Source: Paenibacillus cellulosilyticus
GTDB taxonomy: Bacteria > Bacillota > Bacilli > Paenibacillales > Paenibacillaceae
Direction of reading: 5' to 3'
Length of the DNA stretch: 64,000 nucleotides
NCBI RefSeq assembly: GCF_003182255.1
Contig: NZ_QGTQ01000032.1
Coordinates: 1-64,000 of the forward strand
A program made the position numbers and the translations under genes. The first letter of the stretch is position 1. The number at the start of each line of letters is the position of its first letter. This document shows, one piece after another, positions 17,339-26,772 of this stretch. Below the pieces are notes generated by a model that was given only the letters and a program-made list of their open reading frames with translations, was not told where the DNA came from and made no database searches.

Positions 17339-18082
17339 ATGATCACAAAGTCGATACCTAGCCTGTTTACGGTAGGCAATCTCTTTCTTGGAATTGTCGC
17401 CATAATTCTCGTGTTTAATGAGAAGCCCGAATTGGCGGCCATGATGGTTATTATAGCCATGCTGCTGGATGGCGTGGATGGTCGAATTGCCCGTGCGCTT
17501 AATGCACAGAGCGAATTCGGCAAGGAGCTTGATTCATTGTCGGATGTTATATCCTTCGGCGTCGCTCCTGCATTCATTATGTATGTTGTTGCTTTTCAAG
17601 ATTTGAACCAGGCGGCGTCCTGGATTATCACGGCGTTGTTCCCGATTTGCGGAGCACTGCGGCTGGCCCGCTTTAATGTCATATCCGGTATGCCTGGTTA
17701 CTTCATCGGACTTCCGATCCCGGCTGCTGGCGGCGTACTCTGTACGCTGGCGTTATTCTACAAGGACATTCCCGCTGCTGTTCTGATGGCGAGCACATTG
17801 CTGCTGTCGTTCCTGATGGTTAGCACGGTGAAATATCCGAACTTCAAGAAGATCGGCATTCCGAAAGGCGCAATCTGGGTTGTCCCAATTGTCGTCATCG
17901 TGGCGGTTGTTCTTGGCTACTTGTTCCCTAAGCATCTGTCGAAGATCATCTTCGTACCGCTGCTGCTGTATGCATTATATGGCTTAAAAAAAAACGTTAG
18001 TGCCGTTGTGCGTCTAACCTCCCGCAAAAATCGCAGACGTCGTGCTGCAGAAGAAGCGGCTAAGTCGGAGCACAGCGCTTAA
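17339..18082 (+). CDS. pssA: CDP-diacylglycerol--serine O-phosphatidyltransferase
   Basis: 247 residues, integral membrane enzyme. The CDP-alcohol phosphatidyltransferase signature is complete: Asp44, Asp47-Gly48, Ala51-Arg52, Gly61, Asp65 and Asp69. It makes phosphatidylserine, the precursor of phosphatidylethanolamine; no psd gene is adjacent. About seven hydrophobic segments, then a basic tail (RKNRRRR). ATG 17339 follows GAGGTGG (17326-17332) at 6 bases; an upstream TTG 17309 has no site. Followed by a strong terminator. Confidence 0.93.
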   Translation: MITKSIPSLFTVGNLFLGIVAIILVFNEKPELAAMMVIIAMLLDGVDGRIARALNAQSEFGKELDSLSDVISFGVAPAFIMYVVAFQDLNQAASWIITALFPICGALRLARFNVISGMPGYFIGLPIPAAGGVLCTLALFYKDIPAAVLMASTLLLSFLMVSTVKYPNFKKIGIPKGAIWVVPIVVIVAVVLGYLFPKHLSKIIFVPLLLYALYGLKKNVSAVVRLTSRKNRRRRAAEEAAKSEHSA

Positions 18083-18113
18083 ACGATAACCTCGTTAACG
18101 ATTAACACCAATA

Positions 18114-18152
18114 AAGAAGGCTTGGCGATTTCGCCAAGCCTTCTTCTTCTTT
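18114..18152 (+). terminator. Intrinsic terminator behind pssA
   Basis: A 15-bp stem, AAGAAGGCTTGGCGA (18114-18128) with TCGCCAAGCCTTCTT (18131-18145), two-base loop, then CTTCTTTT. AAA lies on the other side, so it might also work weakly in reverse for the minus-strand gene ending at 18394. Confidence 0.92.
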
Positions 18153-18273
18153 TAACAGTGTTTAGAATCACTTATTTCAACACGCTTTTCATGTGCGAAC
18201 AGAAATTGTGCCCCAAAGGGAACGCGTCTCTTAGCGCGCATCAACTTGAACACCGGTTGTCATAATACCAACC

Positions 18274-18338
18274 CCTTCCGGGTTCCAGGGGACGGGAGTC
18301 CCATGGGTCCTCCCTAGCAGGGAGGATTTAGGCGGGGA
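18274..18338 (+). repeat. GC-rich palindromic repeat, copy 2
   Basis: Aligns with 9318-9382: CCTTCCGGGTTCCAGGGG against CCTTCGGGAGTCCAGAGGG, then the hairpin TCCTCCCT-AGC-AGGGAGGA (18308-18326), then TTTAGGCGGGG against TTTGGGTGGGG. A G-rich segment follows at 18352-18390 (GAAGGGGGGAGTCC, GGGGTCCAAGGGGGA), as it does behind copy 1. It lies between convergent genes (pssA and the UPF0173 gene) and occupies most of the 311-base gap together with the pssA terminator. Confidence 0.65.
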
Positions 18339-18393
18339 GAAATATTGATTTTGAAGGGGGGAGTCCTTCAACGGGGTCCAAGGGGGATTGCCT

Positions 18394-19083
18394 CTAAACC
18401 TCGATACTTTCGCCATCCGCTAGTACATGACTGTTCAGTCCGGCCTCTGCCATTTGACGAGCCCATTCGTTAGGATCCTGCGCAATGAGCGAGAACGTAT
18501 TGTAGTGCATAGGAAGGGTAAGCTTCGGCTGCAGCCATGTTGCAGCTTTCACCGCGTCCTCGATGCCCATTGTGAAGTTGTCTCCAATTGGGAGACAAGC
18601 TACGTCAATGGATGCCCACTCTGCAATGAGCTTCATATCCGAGAACAGCGCCGTATCTCCAGAGTGATAGAGTGTTGTGCCATTAATCGTAATAAGGAAC
18701 CCAGCGGGAACACCGCCGTATTCGAATTCATTATTGCTTAGTTCAATCCCGCCGGAATGCCATGCAGGCGTAACTTTTACGCGGCCCCATTCGAAGTTGA
18801 AAGCTCCGCCAATACCCATCGGATGGACAGCGACGCCTTGTCTAGCGAAATACATCGCCAACTCGAAGGGAGCGACAATCGGACAGCCATTCGATTTTGC
18901 GATTTGTGCAGCATCGCCTGTATGATCGGCATGGCCGTGTGTAATGAGCACCGCGGTAAGGCCGCTTAGCTGCTCTGGCTTCGTTGTAGCGGCTGGATTG
19001 CCAGATAAGAAGGGATCGATCAGAATGCGTGTGCTGCCCGATTCGACGAGAAAGCATGAATGGCCTAGAAACGTTATTTTCAT
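18394..19083 (-). CDS. UPF0173 family metal-dependent hydrolase
   Basis: 229 residues of the metallo-beta-lactamase superfamily (relative of B. subtilis YtkL). The metal motif HGHADH lies at 49-54; further ligands are in LYHSGDT and in PMHYNTF near the C-terminus. The cellular substrate of this family is not established. AAAGGAG precedes ATG 19083 on the minus strand. It is transcribed towards pssA, opposite to nearly every other gene in the window. Confidence 0.9.
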   Translation of the reverse strand: MKITFLGHSCFLVESGSTRILIDPFLSGNPAATTKPEQLSGLTAVLITHGHADHTGDAAQIAKSNGCPIVAPFELAMYFARQGVAVHPMGIGGAFNFEWGRVKVTPAWHSGGIELSNNEFEYGGVPAGFLITINGTTLYHSGDTALFSDMKLIAEWASIDVACLPIGDNFTMGIEDAVKAATWLQPKLTLPMHYNTFSLIAQDPNEWARQMAEAGLNSHVLADGESIEV

Positions 19084-19217
19084 GGTTGGACAACAGCTCC
19101 TTTAAGATATCAGCATGGTGATAGAGATAAGATGGGATAGAGGATGACCGATCGATCGAATCTCTAAACCTTACATTAACTTTATCAAAAAAAAGCCGCT
19201 GATCAAAATTTGTATAT

Positions 19218-19249
19218 AAAAATAGCCCGGAGCTTAACTGCCCCGGGCT
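19218..19249 (-). terminator. Intrinsic terminator of the small minus-strand gene
   Basis: AGCCCGG (19224-19230) pairs with CCGGGCT (19243-19249). On the minus strand the stem is followed by ATTTTT, so it serves the gene ending at 19280. Confidence 0.8.
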
Positions 19250-19279
19250 TTTCGCATAGGCGAAAGTGTATGATGATCG

Positions 19280-19672
19280 TTATCTCATGTTAAACAGACC
19301 AAGTGTTGAACATTTGTCAGACTCACGAGCGACGACTTCTTCAAGATTGATATCAAGCAGATTGCAAAGAGCAGACATGTAGAACAGATTGCGTCCAAGC
19401 TCAGCACGCAGCACATCGCTGCATTGTTCGCACAATTGACCGTTCATGTGATTCTCCAGCACGGATTGTGCGGCTGTTAGATCGGTATCTACGGCATAAG
19501 CTTGTTTCTTTGCATTTAATTCAATGCAGCCGCATTCCGTTACAGCCTTGGCAACGGCACGATTCACGGCAGAGCCGGTTTGGCCGTATTTGGATAAAAC
19601 GTCGAGCAGACTGCGATGTCGTAGAAGCAGCTCAGATACTTGTTGTTGGAATTGATCCAATGACACTTGCAT
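19280..19672 (-). CDS. Conserved small protein with MazG-like C-terminal helix, function unknown
   Basis: 130 residues, soluble and mostly helical. The C-terminal half, ELGRNLFYMSALCNLLDINLEEVV split over 91-114, resembles the helical core of MazG-type nucleotide pyrophosphohydrolases, but the acidic EExxE/D metal pattern is incomplete. Cysteines at 47 and 49 (CGC) and 81 and 84 (CEQC) suggest metal or redox binding. I recognise it as a type of protein found in Paenibacillus and relatives but cannot name a function. Minus strand, own terminator, divergent from yacL. Confidence 0.75.
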   Translation of the reverse strand: MQVSLDQFQQQVSELLLRHRSLLDVLSKYGQTGSAVNRAVAKAVTECGCIELNAKKQAYAVDTDLTAAQSVLENHMNGQLCEQCSDVLRAELGRNLFYMSALCNLLDINLEEVVARESDKCSTLGLFNMR

Positions 19673-19808
19673 CCACCTCTCTCGGATTCGGCTTCACGTA
19701 TAGCTCTATTATAATCTTCCGACCATGGCATTTCAAAAGAAATTGGTTGAGTCAGCGATTAATGGGCGAATGCGCTGACCATAATGAGTAATGGAGGTGG
19801 ATAAAGCC

Positions 19809-20906
19809 ATGAAACGAATTATTCAAATCATCGGCATTTGGTTAGGCGGATCGCTCGGAAGTCAGTGGCACGCTTGGATGGGCGGCGATCTTTCCTTGTC
19901 TATGCTGGGGACTATGTCGCAAAGCGGCGGGTCTAGCATGAATTACTTGTATATCGCATTAGGTGCATTTTGTGGTTTTGCAGCAGCGACAACATTAGCG
20001 ACACCAATTATGAAGCGGGTGAAGCAGGGCTCCGAGCGGCTTGCAAGCATTCCGGCTGCCGATCTAGTGGCGGGCGCTGTTGGCGTATTCGCAGGCTTAG
20101 TATTTTCTGTGCTTCTGTATCCTGCTGTTGCAAAGATTGATGGTATCGGTCTTCTTGTTCCCGTTATACTGACGTTGCTGCTTGGTTATATGGGGCTGCA
20201 GTTAGGTTTGGGTAAAAAAGAAGAGCTGTCCGCAGGGCTATCCGCACTGCTTCAGCGTCGCGCGGTTCAGCCGGAGGATGACGGGAAGAGTAAGTATGAA
20301 GAGCACAAAATATTAGATACGAGCGTCATTATCGATGGCCGTATCGCAGACATTTGCAAAACCGGATTTATCGAGGGTACGCTCGTCATTCCGGAATTTG
20401 TGCTGGAAGAATTGCAGCATATCGCTGATTCGTCGGATCTGCTCAAGCGCAACCGCGGACGCCGCGGGCTCGATATTTTGAACAAAATTCAGAAAGAGCT
20501 TGATGTTCGAGTGTTGATCTATGAGGGAGACTTCGAAGAGATTGGTGAAGTAGACAGCAAGCTGGTGAAGCTGGCGAAGGCGCTGGGCGGCAAAGTCGTG
20601 ACCAATGATTTCAACCTCAATAAGGTGTGCGAGCTGCAAGGGGTATCTGTCCTCAACATTAATGATCTTGCGAATGCAGTGAAGCCGGTTGTGCTGCCAG
20701 GCGAAGAAATTGTTGTCCAAGTCATTAAGGATGGCAAGGAGCACGGACAAGGCGTCGCTTATCTGGATGACGGCACGATGATCGTTGTAGAGGGCGGACG
20801 GGATTATATCGGTACGACGATGGAGGTGCTCGTGACGAGCGTTTTGCAGACGTCGGCCGGCAGAATGATATTCGCGAAGCCGAAGCTGTTGGAAAAAGCG
20901 CAATAA
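19809..20906 (+). CDS. yacL: PIN/TRAM domain membrane protein YacL
   Basis: 365 residues. Several hydrophobic segments in the first ~140 residues, then a PIN nuclease-like domain beginning [11 protein letters not shown] with acidic residues in [11 protein letters not shown] and VTNDFNLNK, and a C-terminal TRAM domain (~295-355) expected to bind RNA. The molecular role is unproven. ATG 19809 lies 8 bases behind GGAGGTGG (19793-19800); an earlier in-frame ATG at 19791 sits immediately before this site and is rejected. Conserved neighbour of ispD. Confidence 0.9.
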   Translation: MKRIIQIIGIWLGGSLGSQWHAWMGGDLSLSMLGTMSQSGGSSMNYLYIALGAFCGFAAATTLATPIMKRVKQGSERLASIPAADLVAGAVGVFAGLVFSVLLYPAVAKIDGIGLLVPVILTLLLGYMGLQLGLGKKEELSAGLSALLQRRAVQPEDDGKSKYEEHKILDTSVIIDGRIADICKTGFIEGTLVIPEFVLEELQHIADSSDLLKRNRGRRGLDILNKIQKELDVRVLIYEGDFEEIGEVDSKLVKLAKALGGKVVTNDFNLNKVCELQGVSVLNINDLANAVKPVVLPGEEIVVQVIKDGKEHGQGVAYLDDGTMIVVEGGRDYIGTTMEVLVTSVLQTSAGRMIFAKPKLLEKAQ

Positions 20907-20983
20907 CGAGGTATGATGATACTATAATAGGTTTCGACTACGAAACCTTTATGGATCATACGGCGAGGCGGGTAGCGAATAAC

Positions 20984-21703
20984 ATGAATGCACAGTGGGG
21001 CGTCGTCATCGTGGCGGCGGGCAAAGGCACGCGGATGGGAACGGCGGAGAGCAAGCAGTATCTAACCTTGCGGGACAAGCCAATCCTCGTCCATACGCTG
21101 GAGCTGTTCCAAGCGATGGAGGAGACAGCTGCAATTGCGCTGGTCGTTGGACAAGCCGATATCGGCCGATGCGAGGAATGGGTGGCTCAATACGGGCTAA
21201 CCAAGGTGACGGCCATTGTACAGGGCGGTTCCGAGCGTCAGCATTCGGTGCATCTTGGCTTGAAGGCACTACCGTCGCATCTGCAATGGGTCATGGTGCA
21301 TGACGGTGTTCGGCCGCTTGTTACACAAACAGCGGTTCGGGCTTGCTGCGAGGCAGCGATGAAAGGTGAAGACCAGGGAGCAGCGGTTATTGCTGTACCC
21401 GTCAAAGATACGATTAAACAGGTGAACGATTCAGGCGTCATTATAGCGACGCCTGACCGCCGAAGCTTGTGGGCGATTCAGACGCCGCAAGCTTTTCGTC
21501 GTGAATTGCTCATTCAAGCACATGAAGCGGCGGAAGCAGACAGCTTCCTTGGCACCGACGACGCGATGGTCGTCGAACGGATGAACGTTCCGGTTGTCGT
21601 GGCAGAAGGCGAATATACAAACATCAAGATTACGACACCGGACGATTTGCCGTATGCGGAATTTTTACTGGCGATGCGGGAGAGGGCTGCAAGTCAGAAC
21701 TAG
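20984..21703 (+). CDS. ispD: 2-C-methyl-D-erythritol 4-phosphate cytidylyltransferase
   Basis: 239 residues. The nucleotide-binding start VVIVAAGKGTRMG is at 7-19, followed by SKQYL, HDGVRPLV and KDTIK motifs of IspD. It joins CTP to MEP in the non-mevalonate isoprenoid pathway, just before IspF. ATG 20984 gives the usual short N-terminus; ATG 20951 would add 11 residues and lies right behind a small hairpin (20929-20948). A TATAAT at 20923-20928 hints at a promoter, but no good -35 is seen. Confidence 0.95.
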   Translation: MNAQWGVVIVAAGKGTRMGTAESKQYLTLRDKPILVHTLELFQAMEETAAIALVVGQADIGRCEEWVAQYGLTKVTAIVQGGSERQHSVHLGLKALPSHLQWVMVHDGVRPLVTQTAVRACCEAAMKGEDQGAAVIAVPVKDTIKQVNDSGVIIATPDRRSLWAIQTPQAFRRELLIQAHEAAEADSFLGTDDAMVVERMNVPVVVAEGEYTNIKITTPDDLPYAEFLLAMRERAASQN

Positions 21704-21737
21704 AAGCCATGAAAGTTATTAAGGGGGATATCTCAAC

Positions 21738-22229
21738 ATGATTCGAGTAGGACAAGGATTCGACGTTCATCAGCTCGTAGAAGGACGCCCATGCATCATC
21801 GGCGGCGTAACGATTCCATATGAGAAAGGATTGCTCGGCCATTCGGATGCAGACGTGTTGCTTCACTCGGTAGCTGATGCGGTTCTCGGCGCGCTCGGAC
21901 TCGGCGATATCGGCAAGCATTTTCCAGATACAGATCCAGCCTATGAAGGGGCAGACAGCGTGAAGCTGCTGGAGCATGTATGGTCGCTCGCGAAGGAGCG
22001 GGGCTATAGGCTCGGCAACATTGATAATACGATCATTGCTCAGCGTCCGAAGATGCTGCCTTATATTCCTCAGATGGTAGAAGTGATTGCTCGCGTGCTG
22101 GAAGCAGAAGACCTGTCGCAGGTGAATGTGAAGGCGACGACGACAGAGAAGCTTGGTTTCCCGGGCAGAGGAGAAGGAATCGCGGCGCAAACGGTTGTAT
22201 GCCTCGTGAAGGATGTGCTATCATCTTAG
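21738..22229 (+). CDS. ispF: 2-C-methyl-D-erythritol 2,4-cyclodiphosphate synthase
   Basis: 163 residues, full length. Metal ligands Asp9 and His11 in GFDVH and His43 in LLHSVADA; substrate loop LGHSDADV; C-terminal [19 protein letters not shown]. Forms the cyclodiphosphate in the MEP pathway two steps after IspD, whose gene ends 34 bases upstream. ATG 21738 follows AGGGGG. Confidence 0.97.
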   Translation: MIRVGQGFDVHQLVEGRPCIIGGVTIPYEKGLLGHSDADVLLHSVADAVLGALGLGDIGKHFPDTDPAYEGADSVKLLEHVWSLAKERGYRLGNIDNTIIAQRPKMLPYIPQMVEVIARVLEAEDLSQVNVKATTTEKLGFPGRGEGIAAQTVVCLVKDVLSS

Positions 22230-22239
22230 GCATTATAGA

Positions 22240-22520
22240 GGTAGTTCAAAAAGTCGTCTTTTGATCACGAAGTGAGACAGGAAGCCTATTCGGCGTCGAA
22301 GCTTGCGTTCACCTTCGAAGTCCGGAGGTTATGCTTCCGATGTAGGTTTCCGCTGGAAACCTTGTATCATGTAGGTATTGCCTACACTCCGTTCCTCCTG
22401 AAGTTATTTGCGATACTTCAAGCGTTACAACCTGCGAGCAAATAACAGCTTCGTAAGCATACGCTTTTCAGGTTCTCGCAATCTTCTCGGTGCTGAAAAC
22501 CCAACTTTTTGAACACTCAT
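22240..22520 (-). mobile_element. MITE-like insertion; structured repeat, copy C
   Basis: A ~281-base non-coding element between ispF and gltX. Ends carry inverted repeats: GTTCAAAAAGT (22244-22254) and ACTTTTTGAAC (22504-22514), extending imperfectly to ~19 bp. TTATAGA occurs on both sides (22233-22239 and 22521-22527), a candidate 7-bp target duplication. Read on the minus strand, the interior repeats the modules of the rRNA-spacer repeat: CAGCACCGAGAAG, a GGAGTGTAGGC ... CCTACATGA hairpin, and CTTCGTGATCA at the far end. No reading frame for a transposase. It fills the 352-base gap before gltX. Confidence 0.75.
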
Positions 22521-22581
22521 TTATAGAATTTCGTAAGCTGCCGGCATTACACTGCAGGCAATGAAATGGAGGATAACAGGC

Positions 22582-24045
22582 ATGTCACAGCAGCAAATTC
22601 GCGTTCGGTATGCGCCATCGCCTACGGGACATCTACATATCGGTAATGCAAGAACGGCCTTGTTCAATTATTTATACGCGCGCAGTCTTGGCGGACAATT
22701 CATCATTCGGATCGAAGATACGGACGTAAAGCGCAACGTAGCGGGCGGTGAAGAAAGTCAGCTGAAGTATTTGCGTTGGCTCGGCATGGATTGGGACGAA
22801 AGCGTCGACATCGGCGGCGGCTATGGTCCATATCGTCAGACAGAGCGTCTGGATATTTATGAAGAGTACTGGCAGGATTTGATCAAACGCGGTTTGGCTT
22901 ACCGCTGCTATTGCACGGAAGAAGAACTCGAGGCAGAGCGTGAAGAGCAAATCGCCCGTGGCGAGACGCCTCGCTATTCCGGCCGCCATCGTGATCTGAC
23001 AGAAGAGCAGCGCCAAGCATTCGAGGCGGAGGGCCGTGTGCCGAGCATTCGTTTCCGCGTAACAGAAGGTAAGACGTATACGTTCAACGATATGGTCAAA
23101 GGCGAAATCAGCTTCGACAGCGAAGGCATGGGCGACTTCGTCATCGTGAAGAAGGACGGTATTCCGACGTACAACTTCGCCGTTGTTCTCGACGACTACT
23201 TGATGCGTATCTCGCATGTTCTGCGTGGGGAAGACCATATCTCGAATACGCCGCGTCAGCTGATGATCTATGAAGCATTCGGATGGACGCCGCCGCAGTT
23301 CGGCCATATGACGCTGATCGTGAATGAATCGCGCAAAAAGCTCAGCAAACGTGATGAGTCCATCATTCAATTCATTGAGCAATACGATACGCTTGGCTAC
23401 TTGCCAGAAGCGATGTTCAACTTCATCGCGCTGCTTGGCTGGTCGCCTGAAGGCGAGCAAGAGATGTTTACCCGCGAAGAACTCGTTCAAGTGTTTAACG
23501 CTTCGCGCCTGAGCAAGAGCCCAGCTGTATTCGATACGAACAAGCTGGCTTGGATGAACAACGAATATATTAAGAAGGCTGAACCGGATCGCATCGTTGC
23601 CATGTGCTTGCCGCATCTTCAAGCTGCGGGCCGTGTGGCTAACCCTACGACGGCAGAGTCCCATGCGTGGGTAACCGATCTTGTGAAGCTGTATCAAGAT
23701 AAACTTCGTTCCGCTTCCGAAATCGTGCCGCTGACCGAGCTGTTCTTCCGTGATAGCGTGGAGGATGAGAGCGAAGCAGCAGAAGTACTGGCTGAAGAGA
23801 CAGTACCTGCTGTACTGAGTGCTTATCTTGCACAGGTTGAAGGTTCGGAGTCGTTCACTGCGGACGATCAGAAAGCATTGATTAAAGCCGTGCAGCAGGA
23901 GACTGGCTGCAAGGGCAAGTCGCTCTTCATGCCAATCCGTGCAGCACTCACGGGACAAACGCATGGACCGGATTTGAACCAGACGATTGCACTGCTAGGC
24001 AAGCAGAAAGTCGTAGACCGACTGAAGCTTCGTCTTGGCCGCTAA
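22582..24045 (+). CDS. gltX: Glutamate--tRNA ligase
   Basis: 487 residues, class I synthetase. The HIGH-type motif is in [14 protein letters not shown] (13-25) and the KMSKS-type motif is KKLSKRDE near 253-258. Like other Bacillales it probably charges both tRNA-Glu and tRNA-Gln. ATG 22582 lies 9 bases behind GGAGG (22568-22572); ATG 22561 upstream has no such site. The element at 22240-22520 sits immediately upstream, in the place where its promoter would be expected. Confidence 0.96.
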   Translation: MSQQQIRVRYAPSPTGHLHIGNARTALFNYLYARSLGGQFIIRIEDTDVKRNVAGGEESQLKYLRWLGMDWDESVDIGGGYGPYRQTERLDIYEEYWQDLIKRGLAYRCYCTEEELEAEREEQIARGETPRYSGRHRDLTEEQRQAFEAEGRVPSIRFRVTEGKTYTFNDMVKGEISFDSEGMGDFVIVKKDGIPTYNFAVVLDDYLMRISHVLRGEDHISNTPRQLMIYEAFGWTPPQFGHMTLIVNESRKKLSKRDESIIQFIEQYDTLGYLPEAMFNFIALLGWSPEGEQEMFTREELVQVFNASRLSKSPAVFDTNKLAWMNNEYIKKAEPDRIVAMCLPHLQAAGRVANPTTAESHAWVTDLVKLYQDKLRSASEIVPLTELFFRDSVEDESEAAEVLAEETVPAVLSAYLAQVEGSESFTADDQKALIKAVQQETGCKGKSLFMPIRAALTGQTHGPDLNQTIALLGKQKVVDRLKLRLGR

Positions 24046-24097
24046 TCTAAGTAGACAAACAGAGGTTAGAATGGGCGCTGTTCCATCACAGCCTCTC

Positions 24098-24126
24098 TTG
24101 TCACTTTGGTATCGATTCGTTATACT
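24098..24126 (+). promoter_or_regulatory. Sigma-A promoter of the cysE-cysS transcript
   Basis: TTGTCA (24098-24103), a 17-base spacer and TATACT (24121-24126). Transcription would begin about 25-30 bases before the T-box Stem I. Confidence 0.85.
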
Positions 24127-24163
24127 GAACGTAATGAACACATAACCACATACTAGAGTGACT

Positions 24164-24500
24164 GGCTTTGAACAGGAGAAGTACGCTAATACGGGATTCG
24201 CAGAGAGGACAACCGTCATGCCGAATCCGCCTTACCCGCGGAATTCGATTGGCATGTGGGCTGTAAGTTGTCTATTCCCGCAGCGATGCTGTTGCACCTG
24301 GGAGCCTTGCTCCGATCCGTCTGCGCATCTTTTTGCAAGGCGGGGTAGGCGGCAACGGGAATGCCCCCGTTATTGGGCAGCTGAGACGAACGGTATGCTT
24401 CAAGCCGACGCCCATTTTGGGTATGGCAAACCGTTCAGGCAGAGTGGAACCGCGATTCGAACGCCTCTGTAGTCCTTCATGGACTGCAGAGGCTTTTTTT
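24164..24500 (+). promoter_or_regulatory. T-box riboswitch, cysteine specific
   Basis: Stem I base pairs GGCT (24164-24167) with AGCC (24303-24306) and CAGG (24173-24176) with CCTG (24297-24300). AGTA (24180-24183) faces the specifier TGC (24293-24295), a cysteine codon, and AGAGAGG marks the distal part of Stem I. The T-box core AGAGTGGAACCGCG is at 24441-24454. The terminator GCCTCTGTAGTCC / GGACTGCAGAGGC (24463-24493, one wobble) ends in seven T. Uncharged tRNA-Cys should block termination and turn on cysE-cysS. The unit fills most of the 616-base gap behind gltX. Confidence 0.95.
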
Positions 24501-24661
24501 GCATAAAAGCACTCTATTAGATCTGACTTACATTTCAAGATGGACAATTGCATAGCTGTAACGATGGCGGTGCCATTCTAGTTGCAGTGAATTGCTTTTT
24601 TGCATAGATGCACCTTGGAGTGGTTTGTATGGTAGGCGGGAATGGGAGAGGGGGAGTGCGG

Positions 24662-25348
24662 ATGTTTAGACATATACGATCGGATATTCAAGCGGTGTTC
24701 GATAACGATCCCGCGGCGCGAAGCAGGCTTGAGGTCATATTAACCTACTCAGGCTTGCATGCGATTTGGGCACATCGGATTGCGCATGGCTTCTATAAAA
24801 GGGGCTGGTTCGCGATCGCACGTGGGATTTCACAGGTTAGTCGCTTCATGACAGGGATTGAAATTCATCCAGGAGCGACAATCGGCAATCGACTTTTTAT
24901 CGACCATGGCATGGGGGTCGTAATCGGTGAAACATGTGAGATTGGTGATGATGTCGTCATTTATCAAGGCGTCACACTTGGTGGTACCGGCAAAGAGAAG
25001 GGCAAGCGCCACCCGACGATTGGCAACAATGTTGTTATTGCTTCAGGCGCCAAAGTACTTGGATCGTTCAAGGTTGGCGATAATTCGAATATTGGTGCAA
25101 ATTCGGTTGTCTTGATCCCTGTGCCGGACAACAGCACAGTTGTCGGCATTCCAGGACGGATCGTGAAGCGAAATGGCGAGCGGGTTGGTGATCGGCTTGA
25201 TCATAATAAGCTTCCGGATCCGGTCGTCGAGATGCTGCGTAAGATGCAGAAAGAAATTCATGATTTGAAGCACGAAGTACAAGACTTGAGGGCGCAAGCG
25301 GGAAAGACGCAGGAGAAGGAGCCCGTACTCGAAGGAGAATCCGTATAA
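24662..25348 (+). CDS. cysE: Serine O-acetyltransferase
   Basis: 228 residues. The left-handed beta-helix of hexapeptide repeats is plain ([36 protein letters not shown], then [15 protein letters not shown]), with the catalytic His in the DHGMG segment. It makes O-acetylserine, the carbon acceptor for cysteine. ATG 24662 follows GAGAGGGGGAG. The stop overlaps the cysS start (TAATG), so synthesis of cysteine and its tRNA charging are coupled under one Cys T-box. Confidence 0.96.
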   Translation: MFRHIRSDIQAVFDNDPAARSRLEVILTYSGLHAIWAHRIAHGFYKRGWFAIARGISQVSRFMTGIEIHPGATIGNRLFIDHGMGVVIGETCEIGDDVVIYQGVTLGGTGKEKGKRHPTIGNNVVIASGAKVLGSFKVGDNSNIGANSVVLIPVPDNSTVVGIPGRIVKRNGERVGDRLDHNKLPDPVVEMLRKMQKEIHDLKHEVQDLRAQAGKTQEKEPVLEGESV

Positions 25349-26772
25349 TGACAGTTTCGATATACAATACGTTGACACGTGCGCAAGAACCATTTGTTCC
25401 GCAAGAGGAAGGCAAGGTCAAAATGTATGTGTGTGGTCCTACGGTTTATGACTACATTCATATTGGCAATGCACGCCCGGTTATCTTCTTTGACGTTGTG
25501 AGACGCTATCTAGAGAATACGGGTTATGATGTGTCCTATATCGTCAATTTCACAGACGTTGACGACAAGTTGATTCGTAAAGCGGAACAGCTGGGCACTA
25601 CGGTTCCGGAAGTAGCTGATAAATTCATTGCAGCTTTTAATGAAGATATTGAAGCGCTTGGCGTTCATAAAGCAACGCGCAACCCGCGTGTAACGGACCA
25701 TATTCCATTGATCGTTGACTTCATTCAAGGACTGGTCGATAAAGACTATGCGTATGAAAGCGGCGGCGACGTTTATTTCCGTACGAACAAATTCGATGAG
25801 TACGGCAAGCTGTCGCATCAGAACACAGAAGAGCTGCAGCATGGCATCCGAATCGAAGTGGATGAGCGCAAAGAGCATGCACAGGACTTCGTGTTGTGGA
25901 AAGCAGCAAAGCCAGGCGAGATCTATTGGGCGAGCCCATGGGGCGACGGTCGTCCGGGCTGGCATATCGAATGCTCGGCTATGGCGCGCGAGTACCTTGG
26001 CGATACGCTCGATATTCACGGCGGCGGCCATGACCTGCAATTCCCGCATCACGAGTGCGAAGTGGCGCAATCGGAATCGCTGACGGGCAAACCGCTCGCA
26101 CGGTACTGGATGCATAACGGCTACATTCATATTAATAATGAGAAAATGTCCAAGTCGCTCGGTAACGGCATTTCCGTTCGCGAGCTGCTGAAACGAACCA
26201 AGTCGAGCGCTATTCGTTACTTCATGCTCGCTACGCATTATCGCAGCCCGTTGAACTTCAGCGATGATACGATTCAACAAGCAGAGAACAGCATTGAGCG
26301 AATCGCGAACTGCGCAGGCAACCTGCGTCACCGTCTGAACTCGCTTGCGTCGGCTGACGTATTCGAAGTAGGCGCTTCCTCCGGAAACGCTGAGCTTGAT
26401 GCTCGCCTGGCTGCGATTCAAGGTCAGTTCGAAGCGAAGATGAACGACGATTTCAATACGCCAGATGCGATTACGGCATTGTTCGAGCTCGTATCTGAAG
26501 CAAACAACACGATGCAGCGGCAAGATGTAACGGCTAATGAGCTGAGTGCGTTGCTTGCGCTTATTGAGCAATTCGACAAGACGCTTGGCTTGCTGCCTAA
26601 CGTGGCAGCGGATGAGCTGTTGGATGAACAGATCGAGAACCTTATTATTGAACGGACGGAAGCGCGCAAAGCGAAAAACTGGGCTCGTGCCGATGAAATC
26701 CGTGATCTGCTGGCAGCGGAGAATATCGTGTTGGAAGATACGCCTCAGGGCATTAAGTGGCGGCGCAAATGA
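25348..26772 (+). CDS. cysS: Cysteine--tRNA ligase
   Basis: 474 residues, class I. Zinc ligand Cys29 (YVCGPTVYD), HIGN at 38-41, KMSKSLGN near 266-273, and a second zinc region with [10 protein letters not shown] and HHEC. Attaches cysteine to tRNA-Cys. Its start overlaps the cysE stop by one base, and its stop overlaps the mrnC start (ATGA). Confidence 0.98.
   Translation: MTVSIYNTLTRAQEPFVPQEEGKVKMYVCGPTVYDYIHIGNARPVIFFDVVRRYLENTGYDVSYIVNFTDVDDKLIRKAEQLGTTVPEVADKFIAAFNEDIEALGVHKATRNPRVTDHIPLIVDFIQGLVDKDYAYESGGDVYFRTNKFDEYGKLSHQNTEELQHGIRIEVDERKEHAQDFVLWKAAKPGEIYWASPWGDGRPGWHIECSAMAREYLGDTLDIHGGGHDLQFPHHECEVAQSESLTGKPLARYWMHNGYIHINNEKMSKSLGNGISVRELLKRTKSSAIRYFMLATHYRSPLNFSDDTIQQAENSIERIANCAGNLRHRLNSLASADVFEVGASSGNAELDARLAAIQGQFEAKMNDDFNTPDAITALFELVSEANNTMQRQDVTANELSALLALIEQFDKTLGLLPNVAADELLDEQIENLIIERTEARKAKNWARADEIRDLLAAENIVLEDTPQGIKWRRK

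Noticed and set aside
20929-20950. Hairpin AGGTTTCG/CGAAACCT before ispD as a terminator
   Set aside because: The stem is only 8 bp with three T, and it lies directly behind a TATAAT; it cannot be told apart from a leader hairpin.
24546-24661. Second regulatory element between the T-box terminator and cysE
   Set aside because: Only a few T-rich stretches and no pairing that looks conserved; treated as plain leader.
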